Of a DNA stretch of 64,000 bases, positions 17,490 through 27,602 are shown piece after piece (the stretch's first letter is position 1; each line of letters starts with the position of its first letter). The position numbers and the translations under genes are program-made. The notes under the pieces are model-generated. The model was not told the origin of the DNA. It ran no database searches and worked only from the letters and a program-made list of their open reading frames with translations. The stretch is from JANJTY01 sp038257155 (lineage in GTDB: Bacteria > Pseudomonadota > Gammaproteobacteria > Xanthomonadales > Xanthomonadaceae), in contig JBBSJP010000009.1 of the NCBI GenBank assembly GCA_038257155.1, positions 1 to 64,000 on the forward strand, given 5' to 3'.

Positions 17490-18851
17490 ATGGCAGATCC
17501 CTCCCGCCACAATCCCGCCGCGCGTCAGCTCAAACTGCTGTCTGAGGCGCTCGATTCCGGTCGCCTTGGGCCGGTGCGACGGCTGGTCAATACCCTGTCG
17601 CCGGCCGAGATCGGCAATCTGCTGGAGTCGCTGCCGCCGGCCAAGCGTCAGGTGGTCTGGGGCCTGGTTGATCCGGAAGATGACGGCGAGGTGCTGGTCT
17701 ACGTCGGCGAGGACGTGCGCGAGGGCCTGCTCGCCGACATGGACCACGACGAGATCGTGGCGGCGGTTGGTGACCTCGACATCGACGACCTTGCCGACCT
17801 GGTCGAGGACCTGCCTGACCAGGTGATCGACCAGTTGCTCAAGTCGATGGACCGCGACAACCGCGAGCGCCTGGAGCAGGTGCTGTCCTATCCGGAGGAC
17901 ACCGCAGGTCGTCTGATGAACCCGGATGTGGTGACGGTGCGGGGTGACGTGACGGTTGACGTGGTGCTGCGCTACCTGCGCCTGCGCGGCGAAGTGCCCG
18001 AGCATACCGATCACCTGTACGTGGTCAGCCGCCGACATCAGTATCTGGGCCGCATCGCGGTCACCGCGTTGCTGACCCAGGATCCATCGACGCCGATCAA
18101 CGAGCTGATGGATGACGAGCAGCCAGCTATCCCGGTAGACACCTTCGCCTTCGACGTGGCGCATCAGTTCTCCGACCACGACTGGATTTCGGCGCCTGTC
18201 GTGGACGAGAACAACATCCTGCTCGGCCGCATCACCATCGACGACGTGGTCGACATCATCCGCGAACAGGCCGAGCACCAGGTGCTGGGCGCGGCCGGCC
18301 TGAACGACGAGGAAGATCTGTTCTCGCCGGTGCCGCGCGCCACAAAGCGCCGGGCAGTATGGCTGGGCATCAATCTGCTCACCGCGCTGCTGGCTTCGTG
18401 GGTGATCGGCCGATTCGAGGACACCATCGCGCAAGTGGTCGCGCTGGCCGTGTTGATGCCGGTGGTGGCCAGCATGGGCGGTATCGCTGGCACCCAGACC
18501 CTGACCCTGATGGTGCGTGGCCTCGCCTTGGGTCAGGTCGGCAGTGGCAACACCCGCGCCTTGTTGATGAAGGAAATTTCGGTCGGGCTGATGAATGGCG
18601 CGATCTGGGCGATTGTGGTGGGTATCGTCGCGGCGCTGTGGTTTGGTAGTCCGGCCCTGGGCGGGGTGATTGCCGCGGCGATGCTGATCAACCTGGCCTG
18701 CGCGGCCTTGGCCGGCGTGCTGATTCCGATCACTCTGCGGCGCTTCAACATCGACCCGGCCCTGGCCGGCGGTGTGATTCTCACCACGGTGACGGATGTG
18801 GTGGGGTTCGTGTCCTTCCTTGGCCTGGGAACCTGGTTGCTGCTGGGGTAG
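17490..18851 (+). CDS. mgtE: Magnesium transporter MgtE
   Basis: 453 residues, the usual MgtE length. It has the N-terminal superhelical domain (about 20-125), two CBS domains (about 130-255) that sense cytosolic Mg2+ and gate the channel, a connecting helix, and five C-terminal transmembrane helices (about 285-453) with the pore signature 'MPVVASMGGIAGTQTLTLMVRG'. In related genomes mgtE often follows the PTS-Ntr genes; here it stands alone. Confidence 0.93.
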   Translation: MADPSRHNPAARQLKLLSEALDSGRLGPVRRLVNTLSPAEIGNLLESLPPAKRQVVWGLVDPEDDGEVLVYVGEDVREGLLADMDHDEIVAAVGDLDIDDLADLVEDLPDQVIDQLLKSMDRDNRERLEQVLSYPEDTAGRLMNPDVVTVRGDVTVDVVLRYLRLRGEVPEHTDHLYVVSRRHQYLGRIAVTALLTQDPSTPINELMDDEQPAIPVDTFAFDVAHQFSDHDWISAPVVDENNILLGRITIDDVVDIIREQAEHQVLGAAGLNDEEDLFSPVPRATKRRAVWLGINLLTALLASWVIGRFEDTIAQVVALAVLMPVVASMGGIAGTQTLTLMVRGLALGQVGSGNTRALLMKEISVGLMNGAIWAIVVGIVAALWFGSPALGGVIAAAMLINLACAALAGVLIPITLRRFNIDPALAGGVILTTVTDVVGFVSFLGLGTWLLLG

Positions 18852-18861
18852 GTCACCACCC

Positions 18862-18958
18862 TGCAGGAGCCAACCCTGTTGGCGACCGGGAATTCAAGGT
18901 GCGACGACAGTTGACCGTGGCCCGGATTCTGCGGTCGCCGACAGGGTCAGCTCCTACA
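18862..18958. repeat. REP doublet between convergent mgtE and dps
   Basis: A 27-bp sequence (18862-18888, starting TGCAGGAGCCAACC) recurs in inverted form at 18932-18958 with four mismatches. The pair fills the gap between two convergent genes. Closely similar 'TGTAGGAGC..ACCCTGTCGGCGACCG' repeats are, from memory, common in Pseudomonas and Xanthomonadales. Confidence 0.8.
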
Positions 18959-18976
18959 ACAGCCGCCGTGTCGAGC

Positions 18977-19444
18977 TCACGCCAGCAGCGAACGCAACAT
19001 CCAGGCAGTTTTCTCATGCAGCTGCATGCGCTGGGTCAGCAGGTCGGCCGTGGGTTCGTCGTGTGCTGCTTCCACCGCGGGAAACACCGAGCGCGCGGTG
19101 CGCACCACGGCTTCGGAGCCTTCCACCAGTTGCTTCACCATCGCATTCCAGTCCGGCACGCCTTCCTCTTCTTTGATCGAGCTGAGTTTGGAATAGGCGG
19201 CATAGGTGCCGGGCGCCGGGAAACCCAGTGCGCGAATGCGCTCGGCAATATTGTCCACGGCCAGGGCCAACTCGGCGTACTGCACCTCAAACATGGTGTG
19301 CAGGGTGTTGAACATCGGGCCCGTTACGTTCCAGTGGAAGTTGTGGGTCTTCAGGTACAGGGTGTAGGTGTCGGCCAGCAGGTGCGAGAGCCCGTCGGCG
19401 ATCTTCTTGCGGTCCTTCTGGCCGATGCCGATGTCGATCTTCAT
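18977..19444 (-). CDS. dps: Dps family ferritin-like DNA-protection protein
   Basis: 155 residues. The Dps four-helix bundle is clear, with the inter-subunit ferroxidase residues in 'THNFHWNVTG' (His) and 'FEVQYAELALAVDNIAERIR' (Asp/Glu). The dodecamer oxidises Fe(II) with H2O2, stores iron and shields DNA in starvation and oxidative stress. AAGGAG sits 8 bases before the ATG. It is divergent from hrpA. An OxyR link is plausible, since oxyR is in the window, but I could not show an OxyR site. Confidence 0.92.
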   Translation of the reverse strand: MKIDIGIGQKDRKKIADGLSHLLADTYTLYLKTHNFHWNVTGPMFNTLHTMFEVQYAELALAVDNIAERIRALGFPAPGTYAAYSKLSSIKEEEGVPDWNAMVKQLVEGSEAVVRTARSVFPAVEAAHDEPTADLLTQRMQLHEKTAWMLRSLLA

Positions 19445-19535
19445 GTGGCGTACTCCTTGCGCTTCTGCGGTTCCTTTAAGCTACGCGGCCCGAGTGATTG
19501 TGTGAAATGAATTTTTCGTTTCCCGCTGATAGTCT

Positions 19536-22500
19536 GTGTCAATGGTGAAGCCCGTGCGCCAGGCCCTGCCAGGCCGGCCGCGAGCCGCGCTGGCGCAGGC
19601 CTTGAGCCGCGACCAGGGCCGCCTGCGAGCCCTGCTTTCGCGTTGGGAGCAGAAGCCCGATGACGCGAAGGCGCAGCAGTCTTTCGCGCAAGCGCTGGCC
19701 GTCTCGATTGCAACGCGCGAGACGCGCGCGGCTTCGGTGCCGGTGCCCAGTTTCGACGAGAGCCTGCCGGTTTCGCGCGAGGCCGAGCGCATCGTCGAGC
19801 TGATCCGCAAGCACCAGGTGATCGTGATCGCCGGCGAGACCGGCTCGGGCAAGACTACCCAATTACCGAAGCTGTGCCTGGCGGCTGGCCGCGGCGTGGC
19901 CGGCCTGATCGGCTGCACTCAGCCGCGTCGCATCGCGGCCCGTTCGGTAGCGCGACGGGTGGCGCAGGAGCTGGGCAGCGAGCTCGGCGCCATCGTCGGC
20001 TACCAGGTGCGCTTCACCGACCAGGTGTCGGAGCGCAGCCTTATCAAGTTCATGACCGATGGCATCCTGCTGGCCGAGATCCAGTCCGACCGCCTGCTGT
20101 CGGCCTACGACACGATCATCGTCGACGAGGCGCACGAGCGCAGTCTCAATATCGATTTCTTGCTCGGCTACTTGAAGCGGCTGGTCAAGCAGCGGCCCGA
20201 CCTGAAGCTGATCGTCACCTCGGCAACCATCGATACCGAGCGTTTCGCGCGGCATTTCGACGGCGCACCGGTGCTGAATGTGGAAGGGCGCAGCTATCCG
20301 GTCGAGTTGCGCTATCGTCCGCCGGGTGAAACCGATGTGGACTTGGACGCGCCTGTGGCCAGATCAAAGCCCGCGCGCCAGGCCAGTGAGCGTCCCGACG
20401 CCGATCCGCTTTCCGCCATCGTCGCGGCCTGCGACGAAATCACGCGCGAGGATCCACTCGGTGATGTGCTGATCTTCCTGCCCGGCGAGCGCGAAATCCG
20501 CGACGTTCACCGCGCCCTGGACAAGCGCAGCTACAAGGCCACCGAGGTGCTGCCGCTGTATGCACGCCTGTCGGTGCGCGACCAGGATCGCATTTTCAAC
20601 CCGGGCCCGAAGCGGCGCATCGTACTGGCCACCAATGTGGCCGAGACCTCGCTGACCGTGCCGCGCATCCGCTACGTGGTCGATCCTGGCGTGGCACGCA
20701 TCAAGCGCTACAGCGCGCGCGCCAAGCTCGACCGTCTGCACATCGAGGCGATCTCGCAGGCCAGCGCGGATCAGCGCAAGGGGCGCTGCGGGCGCATCGC
20801 GGCGGGCATCTGTTATCGACTGTATTCGGAAGCCGAGTTTCTGGCGCGCGCGCGCTACACCGATCCGGAAATCCTGCGTGCCTCACTGGCCGGCGTGATC
20901 CTGCGCATGTTGTCCCTTGGCCTCGGGAGGCTGGAGGATTTTCCTTTCCTGGAAGCGCCAGACGCGCGCGCTATTGCCGACGGCTGGCAGCAGCTCACCG
21001 AGCTTGGCGCGGTCGACAAGGAACGTCGATTGACGCCAATTGGTCGCCAGATGTCGCGTCTGCCTGTCGATCCCAAGCTGGCGCGCATGCTGGTGGCGGC
21101 CAACCAGCATGGCGTGCTGCGCGAGATGCTGCCGATTGCGGCGTTCCTGGCGATCAACGATCCGCGCGAGCGCCCACCCGAGGCGCGTCAGGCGGCCGAT
21201 CAGGCGCATGCCCTGTTCGCCGATGCGAAGTCCGAATTTGTCGGTGTGGTCAAGCTGTGGGAGGACTATCGACAGGCGCATGAAGACCTCACCCAGTCGC
21301 GCCTGCGCGACTGGTGCGAGCGGCACTTTCTCAGCTTCATGCGGCTGCGCGAGTGGCGCGAACTGCATCGCCAGTTGCTGCTGATGTGCCAGGACCTGCA
21401 ATGGCAACCAGCTTCGGAGAAAGCGGCGCCGGATGAATCCGTGCCATATGCATCGCTGCACCGCGCCCTGATCGCCGGCCTGCCGGGGCAGATAGGCCAC
21501 AAGCTGGACAAGGGCCAGTTCGAGGGCCCGCGTGGTCGGCGCTATGCACTGTTTCCCGGATCGGCGTTGGCATCCAAGCCGCCGCCCTGGGTGCTCTCGG
21601 CCCTGCTGCTCGATACGCAGAAGATATGGGGCCTGATGAACGCGGCGATCGAACCCGACTGGGCGATTGCCGAGCTGCCGCACCTGGTCAGTCGCAAGCA
21701 TTTCGATCCGCATTGGTCGCGCGCGCAGGGCCGCGTGCTGGGTTCGGAACAGATCAGCCTGTTCGGTCTGGTGCTGGCGCCCAAACGGCCAATGCATTAC
21801 GGCAGCCTGTATCCGCAAGAGGCGCGCGAGCTGTTCGTGCGGCAGGGTCTGGTAACAGGCGAGATCAACACGCGCTGCGATTTCATTGCACGCAACCTCA
21901 AGACCTTGCAGCAGGCCGAGCAGGAAGAATCCAAGCTGCGCCGCGCTGGCCTGGTGGCCGACGAAGACTGGCAGGCGCGCTGGTATCTCGACCGCTTGCC
22001 ACCAGACATGAATACGGCTGCCGGCCTGGACGCCTGGTATCGACGCCTGGCCTCCGAAGCGCGCACTGCGCTGCAATGGTCGCTGCGTGATCTGCTGCCG
22101 GGCGAGGGCAGCGAGATTGATCGCTTCCCCAAGTACTTCGTGCTGGGCGATGCGCGGCTCACGCTCAGCTACCGGTTCGAGCCCGGCGCGTTGGACGACG
22201 GTGTCACCCTGATGCTGCCGCTGCACTTGCTGGGTGCCCTGGATGCGAGCCGCCTGAGCTGGCTGGTGCCCGGCCTGCTGGAGGAAAAAGCCACCGGACT
22301 GATCCGTGGCCTGCCCAAATCGCTGCGACGCAACTTCGTACCGGCGCCGGATTTCGCCCGTGCCTTCGCACAGGCATGGCCGCAGCCTTCGGCAGACGCG
22401 CTGCCCGGCGAACTGGCGCGCTTTCTGCGCAAGGCCACCGGCGCCGAAGTGCAGGCCAGCGACTTCGACGAGATGCAGCTCGAGGCGCACCTTCGCTTCA

Positions 22501-23519
22501 ACCTGCGCTTGCTGGAAAGCGCGCCGACGCGCGAGCCGCGCGGTGGCGGAGTGGCCCAGCCCGCGGTCACTCCGCGCGTGCTGGCCGAGTCGCGCGACCT
22601 CGACGAGTTGCGCGCCCGGCACGGTGCGAGCGCCGAACTAGCCTTCGCTGCGCGCGCCGCGCAGGGTCTGGCGCGCGACGGGCTAAGCAGTTTTCCCGAG
22701 GTTCCCGTGCCGCAGAGCGTGCCGGGCGAAGCCGGCCTGCCGGCATTCCCGGCCCTGGTGGATCAAGGCGATGCCGTCGCCCTGCAGGTTTTTGCCGATG
22801 CGCGGTCTGCCGCCGAAGCGCACCCCAAAGGCGTGCGCCGATTGTTGCGCATGGCCTTGTCCGATCGCATCCGGCAGGCACGCAAGCAGCTGCCGATTTC
22901 GCCCAAGGCTGGTCTGCTTTACGCAAGCATCGAAAGCGCCGAGCGCCTGCGCGAAGACCTGGTCGAAGCCGGCCTGCATGTCCTGCTGGACGAGGGCCTG
23001 GATGAGATTCGCGATTTGGCCGCGTTCGAGCGGCGTCGTGAGGACAGCGGGCGCCGCCTGTTCGGCGAAGCCATGCAGCGTCTGGAACTGGCGGAGTCCA
23101 TTCTGGCTGCCGTCGCCGATTTGCGCCCCAAGCTGGAATCAAACCTGATGGGCTGGGCGCGTGCCAACCTGGATGACCTGCGCGCCCATCTCGATGCGCT
23201 GGTGCATGCGGGATTTCTGCGCGACACCCCGGCCGAGGCGCTGAGCCAGTTTCCGCGCTATCTGAAGGCGCTCGCGCTGCGCGCTGAACGTGCCAAGCAG
23301 GATCCGCTCAAGGACCAGGGACGGATGCTGGAGATCAGACCGTTTGTCGAAGCCTGGGACGCGGCCCTTGCTGCGGGAAAAGCGGGCTCGGTCGACTGGC
23401 AGCAGTACCGTTGGGAGCTCGAAGAGCTGCGCGTGCAGCTCTTCGCCCAGGAACTGGGTACGCGGAGCAGTGTGTCGCCCAAGCGCCTCAGTCGACGCTT
23501 GAGTGCCCTGCGCGGCTGA
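19536..23519 (+). CDS. hrpA: ATP-dependent RNA helicase HrpA
   Basis: 1327 residues, the full HrpA length. DEAH-box motifs are visible: Walker A 'GETGSGKTTQLP' near residue 99, 'TQPRRIAA', 'DEAHERS' near 197, 'SATID' and 'TNVAETSLTVP'. The helicase-associated and OB-fold domains and the long HrpA-specific C-terminal region (about 700-1327) follow. Its role is mRNA processing or ribosome rescue on stalled mRNAs. The frame starts at GTG 19536; ATG 19542, two codons later (MVKPVRQ), is the more likely start. Confidence 0.95.
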   Translation: MSMVKPVRQALPGRPRAALAQALSRDQGRLRALLSRWEQKPDDAKAQQSFAQALAVSIATRETRAASVPVPSFDESLPVSREAERIVELIRKHQVIVIAGETGSGKTTQLPKLCLAAGRGVAGLIGCTQPRRIAARSVARRVAQELGSELGAIVGYQVRFTDQVSERSLIKFMTDGILLAEIQSDRLLSAYDTIIVDEAHERSLNIDFLLGYLKRLVKQRPDLKLIVTSATIDTERFARHFDGAPVLNVEGRSYPVELRYRPPGETDVDLDAPVARSKPARQASERPDADPLSAIVAACDEITREDPLGDVLIFLPGEREIRDVHRALDKRSYKATEVLPLYARLSVRDQDRIFNPGPKRRIVLATNVAETSLTVPRIRYVVDPGVARIKRYSARAKLDRLHIEAISQASADQRKGRCGRIAAGICYRLYSEAEFLARARYTDPEILRASLAGVILRMLSLGLGRLEDFPFLEAPDARAIADGWQQLTELGAVDKERRLTPIGRQMSRLPVDPKLARMLVAANQHGVLREMLPIAAFLAINDPRERPPEARQAADQAHALFADAKSEFVGVVKLWEDYRQAHEDLTQSRLRDWCERHFLSFMRLREWRELHRQLLLMCQDLQWQPASEKAAPDESVPYASLHRALIAGLPGQIGHKLDKGQFEGPRGRRYALFPGSALASKPPPWVLSALLLDTQKIWGLMNAAIEPDWAIAELPHLVSRKHFDPHWSRAQGRVLGSEQISLFGLVLAPKRPMHYGSLYPQEARELFVRQGLVTGEINTRCDFIARNLKTLQQAEQEESKLRRAGLVADEDWQARWYLDRLPPDMNTAAGLDAWYRRLASEARTALQWSLRDLLPGEGSEIDRFPKYFVLGDARLTLSYRFEPGALDDGVTLMLPLHLLGALDASRLSWLVPGLLEEKATGLIRGLPKSLRRNFVPAPDFARAFAQAWPQPSADALPGELARFLRKATGAEVQASDFDEMQLEAHLRFNLRLLESAPTREPRGGGVAQPAVTPRVLAESRDLDELRARHGASAELAFAARAAQGLARDGLSSFPEVPVPQSVPGEAGLPAFPALVDQGDAVALQVFADARSAAEAHPKGVRRLLRMALSDRIRQARKQLPISPKAGLLYASIESAERLREDLVEAGLHVLLDEGLDEIRDLAAFERRREDSGRRLFGEAMQRLELAESILAAVADLRPKLESNLMGWARANLDDLRAHLDALVHAGFLRDTPAEALSQFPRYLKALALRAERAKQDPLKDQGRMLEIRPFVEAWDAALAAGKAGSVDWQQYRWELEELRVQLFAQELGTRSSVSPKRLSRRLSALRG

Positions 23520-23561
23520 CGGCCTGCCGCAGGACACTCCAGGGCAATCAGCGGATTCGAA

Positions 23562-24023
23562 TCAGCGGATTCGCTTGACGCGCGTCTGGCTGTTGTAGCC
23601 CTCAACGGATACGAACCAGGCGCCCAATGCACCAGGACGAATGCGTACGGTCGGGTTCTGCAGGCTGACACTGAAGTAGTCCGGGTCCACGACTTCCCAG
23701 ACCTGGCCGTTCTCCAGGGTGAGCCGGGTTCCCTTTTTCCAGCCGGTGAATTCTCCCACCACGCTGGTGACGAAGGCGTTGCCCTGCGCCTCACGGAAGC
23801 CAGTGCGGTCCGGTGGCTGCGGCGGAACTGCAGACGAAACCACGCCGCTGATTTCGGTCTGCAGCCACGCATTCAGTGCCGCGAGCTCTTCGGGCGTGAG
23901 CTTTTCCAGCCCCGTCTCGCGGAACTCCTTGCCACTCATGCGTTCTTCAAGAGTGGAGAAGGTCTGGGCGGAAACCGGGCCTGACAGCAGGGCAACGAGC
24001 AGCAGGCAAGCAATTCTGAGCAT
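23562..24023 (-). CDS. Secreted protein of unknown function
   Basis: 153 residues. It has a signal peptide (about 1-19, ending GPVSA-Q), a short helical segment 'EFRETGLEKLTPEELAALNAWL' and a C-terminal beta-rich part with 'GTRLTLENGQVWEVVD' and 'VRIRPGALGAWFVSVEG'. I have seen the 'GLEKLTPEEL..LN.WL' pattern in Xanthomonadales hypothetical proteins, from memory. Probably periplasmic. It ends 42 bases from hrpA, convergently, with a short direct repeat (ATCAGCGGATTCG) at its 3' end. Confidence 0.65.
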   Translation of the reverse strand: MLRIACLLLVALLSGPVSAQTFSTLEERMSGKEFRETGLEKLTPEELAALNAWLQTEISGVVSSAVPPQPPDRTGFREAQGNAFVTSVVGEFTGWKKGTRLTLENGQVWEVVDPDYFSVSLQNPTVRIRPGALGAWFVSVEGYNSQTRVKRIR

Positions 24024-24263
24024 GTCGGGGACGTTGACCGGAAAACCGTAGAGTGTAATGGCCTCACAGCACCGACCGCCAGCACGAAACGAACTGTGAC
24101 GTGGTTTGCATTCAGGGCCAATTAACGACTTGATCTTGCTGGAGGTTTAAACTCGGCCCGCGGGAGTGTGTGGTTTGCCGGTGGATAGATGCCTTTTTTG
24201 TTCCGTTATCACCAGTGTGTGTGAACTTCTTCATGTCGATTCGCGCACCGAGTTGGAGTATTC

Positions 24264-25307
24264 ATGAGTTTCAACCCCAGAAGCACCCAAGGTCCCCTTG
24301 CACTGGCGATAGCGCTGGCCATGGGGTCGGGTTCCGCGGCGTGGGCGCAGTCCGATCCGTCGTTCAACCTCCTGCTCGACAACTATGAGCCGATCGAGCT
24401 CGGCCCGCTGCTGGACGAACTGGACCCAGGGCAAAACCCGGTTTTCCTGAGGTTTGAACCGTCAACGGGCGCACTCAAGATCCGCGCGCTGGAGGCCCTG
24501 CTGTGCTTCGATTACTCGGAAGTCGCTCCAGCACCTCGGCTGCATGCGGGGCTGACGCTTCCGAATGGTTACGAGGATTTGCTCAATGGCATCAGCGCCG
24601 CAGCGATCAGCCCCGGACAGGCGGACGACTCCAATCTGCTTTACCTCGAGCCAACCCATGAGCTGGATTGCCGCGCGTTTCCCAATGCACAGCTCACCCA
24701 GTTGGAGCTGGCCAAGGAAGCTCGCCTGAGCGGTGGCAACACCAGCCTGTTCAAGTCGACTTTCAATCGTAGCGAAGCCCAGCCGGCGCTGGAGCTCGAG
24801 ATCATCGACGGCCGCAGCAGGGGTGCGACTCTGCCGGCCTTGGCCGAAACGATTGCGTATACGATCAAGGTAGTGCCGCGTGACCGCCGCAACGCGCAGG
24901 GTGCGGCATTGCCTCTCTTCGTGGAAGACGTCCGCATCCGCGACTACGCGCCGCCAGTGGGCGCCAATGGGCAGATGCTGGCGCTGAGTCAGCTCGCGAC
25001 GATCACGCGCTGCGCGATCAATGGGCTGCCGCAACAGGACGTGGATCCCTTCAACCCCGACCTGCCGCCGGTCCCGGCCTGCAGCATCGATTCCAACGGT
25101 TTCCTGCGCTTCAATCAATTTTCGGATGCAGCTGGCCTGGACATGCCAGTGGGAGCGGAAGTGGAATTCGACATCGAGCGCACCGTAATCGGAAGCCCCG
25201 GCACTCCCCCCGGTCCGGTCACCCTTATCGCAGTTGTCAGTGCCAGCCCGGAGCCAGACAACTATGGCAGCCTCGAGGACGCGTATCACGTCTTCACCTT
25301 CTCCTGA
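24264..25307 (+). CDS. Secreted hypothetical protein
   Basis: 347 residues. It has a signal peptide (about 1-29, ending SAAWAQ) and a predicted extracellular or periplasmic body that is beta-rich, with four Cys residues that could pair ('LLCFDYSE', 'LDCRAF', 'RCAING', 'PACSID'). The last third ('FSDAAGLDMPVGAEVEFDIERTVIG') reads like a DUF11/cadherin-like beta-sandwich. I do not recognise a family. A strong terminator hairpin follows. No operon partner. Confidence 0.6.
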   Translation: MSFNPRSTQGPLALAIALAMGSGSAAWAQSDPSFNLLLDNYEPIELGPLLDELDPGQNPVFLRFEPSTGALKIRALEALLCFDYSEVAPAPRLHAGLTLPNGYEDLLNGISAAAISPGQADDSNLLYLEPTHELDCRAFPNAQLTQLELAKEARLSGGNTSLFKSTFNRSEAQPALELEIIDGRSRGATLPALAETIAYTIKVVPRDRRNAQGAALPLFVEDVRIRDYAPPVGANGQMLALSQLATITRCAINGLPQQDVDPFNPDLPPVPACSIDSNGFLRFNQFSDAAGLDMPVGAEVEFDIERTVIGSPGTPPGPVTLIAVVSASPEPDNYGSLEDAYHVFTFS

Positions 25308-25330
25308 TCGGCTTTGATGCCGAGCGCAAG

Positions 25331-25358
25331 CGCCGGCCCAGCAGGCCGGCGTTTTCGT
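25331..25358 (+). terminator. Rho-independent terminator after the secreted-protein gene
   Basis: CGCCGGCC (25331-25338) pairs with GGCCGGCG (25344-25351), with a 5-base loop and then TTTTCGTTT. It is the cleanest intrinsic terminator in the window and argues against relA starting at 25314, which would place the hairpin inside its coding region. Confidence 0.8.
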
Positions 25359-25484
25359 TTGCGCCAGGAGCCTGCGCGGCAGAAGCGATCGAGGCGAAAG
25401 CGTGACTGCGCGAGAACTCCGGGCCGCGCAGGCGCGTTTGCAGCCAGGTTGTCTTCTACCGCGCAGGCTCCTAGAGTGGATCCG

Positions 25485-27602
25485 GTGAATCAAACCGCCA
25501 CGCATTTCCCCCTCATTGACGACTGCCTGCTGCGCAGACCGCTACGCGCAGCCAGCATTTCTGCCCCGGTCATGGATGCGCTGCGCAGCGCGTCGCAGTC
25601 GCGCTGCCGAGAGGCACTGGCGGTCGTCGAAATACTCGATTCGATCCAGGTAGATGGCGACACCCTCGATGCTGCGGTGCTTTACAGCGTTGCCAGCGGG
25701 AATCCTGGAGTAGCGTCAAACGACGCTGTGGCCCTGCTGCTGGAAGGACAGCGCGCTGCGGAGAAGGTGTGGTCGATCCACGCCGAGCGCGGTGGTGGCA
25801 ATACCGGTGAAGGCCTGCGCCGTCTGTTGCTGGCGATGATTCGTGACGTGCGGGTCGCGCTGATCCTGTTGGCGCGACAGTTGGTGCGCCTGCGTCAGGC
25901 TTCGCAATTGAACGAGGATGAGCGCCGGCGATTGGCCGAGCTGACGGCGGATATCCACGCCCCGCTGGCCAATCGTCTGGGGGTCTGGCAGCTGAAGTGG
26001 GAGCTGGAAGATCTGAGCTTCCGCTACCTGCATCCTGATACCTACCGGCGCATCGCCAGTTTGCTGGACGAAAAGCGCGGTGCGCGCGAGCGTTTCATCG
26101 AGGAGTCCAAGTCGCGCGTCCGCCAGGCGCTGGCCGAAGCGGGCATCCGCGGCGACGTGGCGGGGCGACCCAAGCACATCTTCAGTATCTGGAAGAAGAT
26201 GCAGCGCAAGGACGTGCCGTTCTCCGAGCTGTACGACATCCGCGCGATTCGCGTGTTGGTCGATTCGGTCGCTGACTGCTACGCCGCATTGGGAATCGTG
26301 CACGGCCTGTGGACACCGGTCGCGGCCGAGTTCGACGACTACATCGCCAACCCCAAGGGCAACAATTACCGCTCCCTGCATACCGCAGTGATGGGGCCGG
26401 AAGGCAAGACCCTGGAAGTGCAGATCCGTACCGTGGAAATGCACGAACACGCCGAGCTGGGTGTTGCGGCGCACTGGCGCTACAAGGAAGGCGGCAGTGG
26501 CGATGCCGAATTCGAACGCAAGATCGCCTGGATGCGCCAGCTCCTAGAGGCACGCGAAGGCGACGATGACAGCGCCCTGCTGGCTGGCCTTTCGACCGAA
26601 CTGGTGGAAGACCGGGTCTACGCCTTGACCCCGCAAGGCCAGGTGGTCGACCTGCCGCAGGGTGCGACCGTGCTGGATTTCGCCTATCACGTGCACAGTG
26701 AGGTTGGGCATCGCTGCCGGGGCGCCAAGGTCAATGGGCGCATCGTGCCGCTCACCCATCATCCGCGCACCGGCGACCGCATCGAGATCATGACCGGCAA
26801 GGAACTCGCGCCGCGCCGTGACTGGCTGGTGCAGTCAAACGGTTTTCTTGCCAGCACGCGGGCGCGTGGCAAGGTGCGCGCCTGGTTCAACCGCCTCGAC
26901 TTCGAGCGCAACGCCGCCGAGGGCAAGGACATGCTGGAGCGCGAGCTGCGCCGTCTTGCCCTGCTGCAGCAGGATCTGACGCCCGTGCTGCAGCGCTTCA
27001 AACTGGGCAGGATCGAGGACCTCTACGTTGCCGTGGCGCTTGGGGATCTGGGGCCCCATCAGGTTGCGCGGGCACTGCATGAGTGCGTAACGCCAAGGGC
27101 GGCGCCGGAACTTCCGCGTGCCGCACCGACCGGCGCAAGGCGGGCTCAGCCGGGGCGGGGTTTCGTGATCGAGGGCGTAGGCAACCTGCTGACCCAGCTG
27201 GCGCGTTGCTGCCAGCCGGTTCCGGGCGAGTCGATTGCCGGGTACCTGACGCGTGGCCGCGGCGTCAGCATTCATCGAAGCGACTGCGTCGCCCTGCAGC
27301 GACTTGCCGCCAGCTATCCGGAAAGAATCGTTGCCGTCGACTGGGGGCGACGTGATACCGGCAGCTACAGCGTCGACATCCTGATCCGCGCAGTGGATCG
27401 CAAATGGCTGCTCAAGGACGTCACCAATCTGCTGGCCGAATCCGATGTGCATGTCCTGGCCACGTCCAGTCGGGTCGATGAGAAACGCGGTCATGCGGAG
27501 CTGCGCTTCACTCTCAAGGTCAGCGATTTTGCCCAGCTGGGGTCGGTGCTGGGCAGGCTGGAGTCAGTGCCGGGTGTATCGCAGGCGCGCCGTGTTCACT
27601 AG
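25485..27602 (+). CDS. relA: (p)ppGpp synthetase RelA
   Basis: About 705 residues from GTG 25485 (VNQTATHFP). A GTG at 25476 is an alternative, and the ATG at 25314 is rejected because a terminator lies in between. The N-terminal hydrolase domain is degenerate: the HDxxED motif is replaced by 'AAVLYSVASGN', as in synthetase-only RelA. The synthetase domain is intact ('GRPKHIFSIWKKMQRK', 'YDIRAIRVLVDS', 'NPKGNNYRSLHT', 'EVQIRT'), followed by TGS ('DRVYALTPQGQVVDLPQG'), zinc-finger-like ('CCQPVPGESIAGY') and ACT domains. The enzyme makes (p)ppGpp on starved ribosomes. The TAG stop is the first triplet of a MITE-like repeat. Confidence 0.9.
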   Translation: MNQTATHFPLIDDCLLRRPLRAASISAPVMDALRSASQSRCREALAVVEILDSIQVDGDTLDAAVLYSVASGNPGVASNDAVALLLEGQRAAEKVWSIHAERGGGNTGEGLRRLLLAMIRDVRVALILLARQLVRLRQASQLNEDERRRLAELTADIHAPLANRLGVWQLKWELEDLSFRYLHPDTYRRIASLLDEKRGARERFIEESKSRVRQALAEAGIRGDVAGRPKHIFSIWKKMQRKDVPFSELYDIRAIRVLVDSVADCYAALGIVHGLWTPVAAEFDDYIANPKGNNYRSLHTAVMGPEGKTLEVQIRTVEMHEHAELGVAAHWRYKEGGSGDAEFERKIAWMRQLLEAREGDDDSALLAGLSTELVEDRVYALTPQGQVVDLPQGATVLDFAYHVHSEVGHRCRGAKVNGRIVPLTHHPRTGDRIEIMTGKELAPRRDWLVQSNGFLASTRARGKVRAWFNRLDFERNAAEGKDMLERELRRLALLQQDLTPVLQRFKLGRIEDLYVAVALGDLGPHQVARALHECVTPRAAPELPRAAPTGARRAQPGRGFVIEGVGNLLTQLARCCQPVPGESIAGYLTRGRGVSIHRSDCVALQRLAASYPERIVAVDWGRRDTGSYSVDILIRAVDRKWLLKDVTNLLAESDVHVLATSSRVDEKRGHAELRFTLKVSDFAQLGSVLGRLESVPGVSQARRVH

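Noticed and set aside
19445..19535. OxyR binding site upstream of dps
   Set aside because: Only one ATAG-N7-CAAT half resembles the consensus; the other quarter-sites do not match.
20883..22622. A 579-codon minus-strand ORF opposite hrpA
   Set aside because: It mirrors hrpA codon structure, has His/Gln-rich composition without motifs, and lies entirely within the helicase gene.
25314..25484. N-terminal extension of RelA starting at ATG 25314
   Set aside because: It would run through an intrinsic terminator and encodes an Arg-rich leader unlike RelA.
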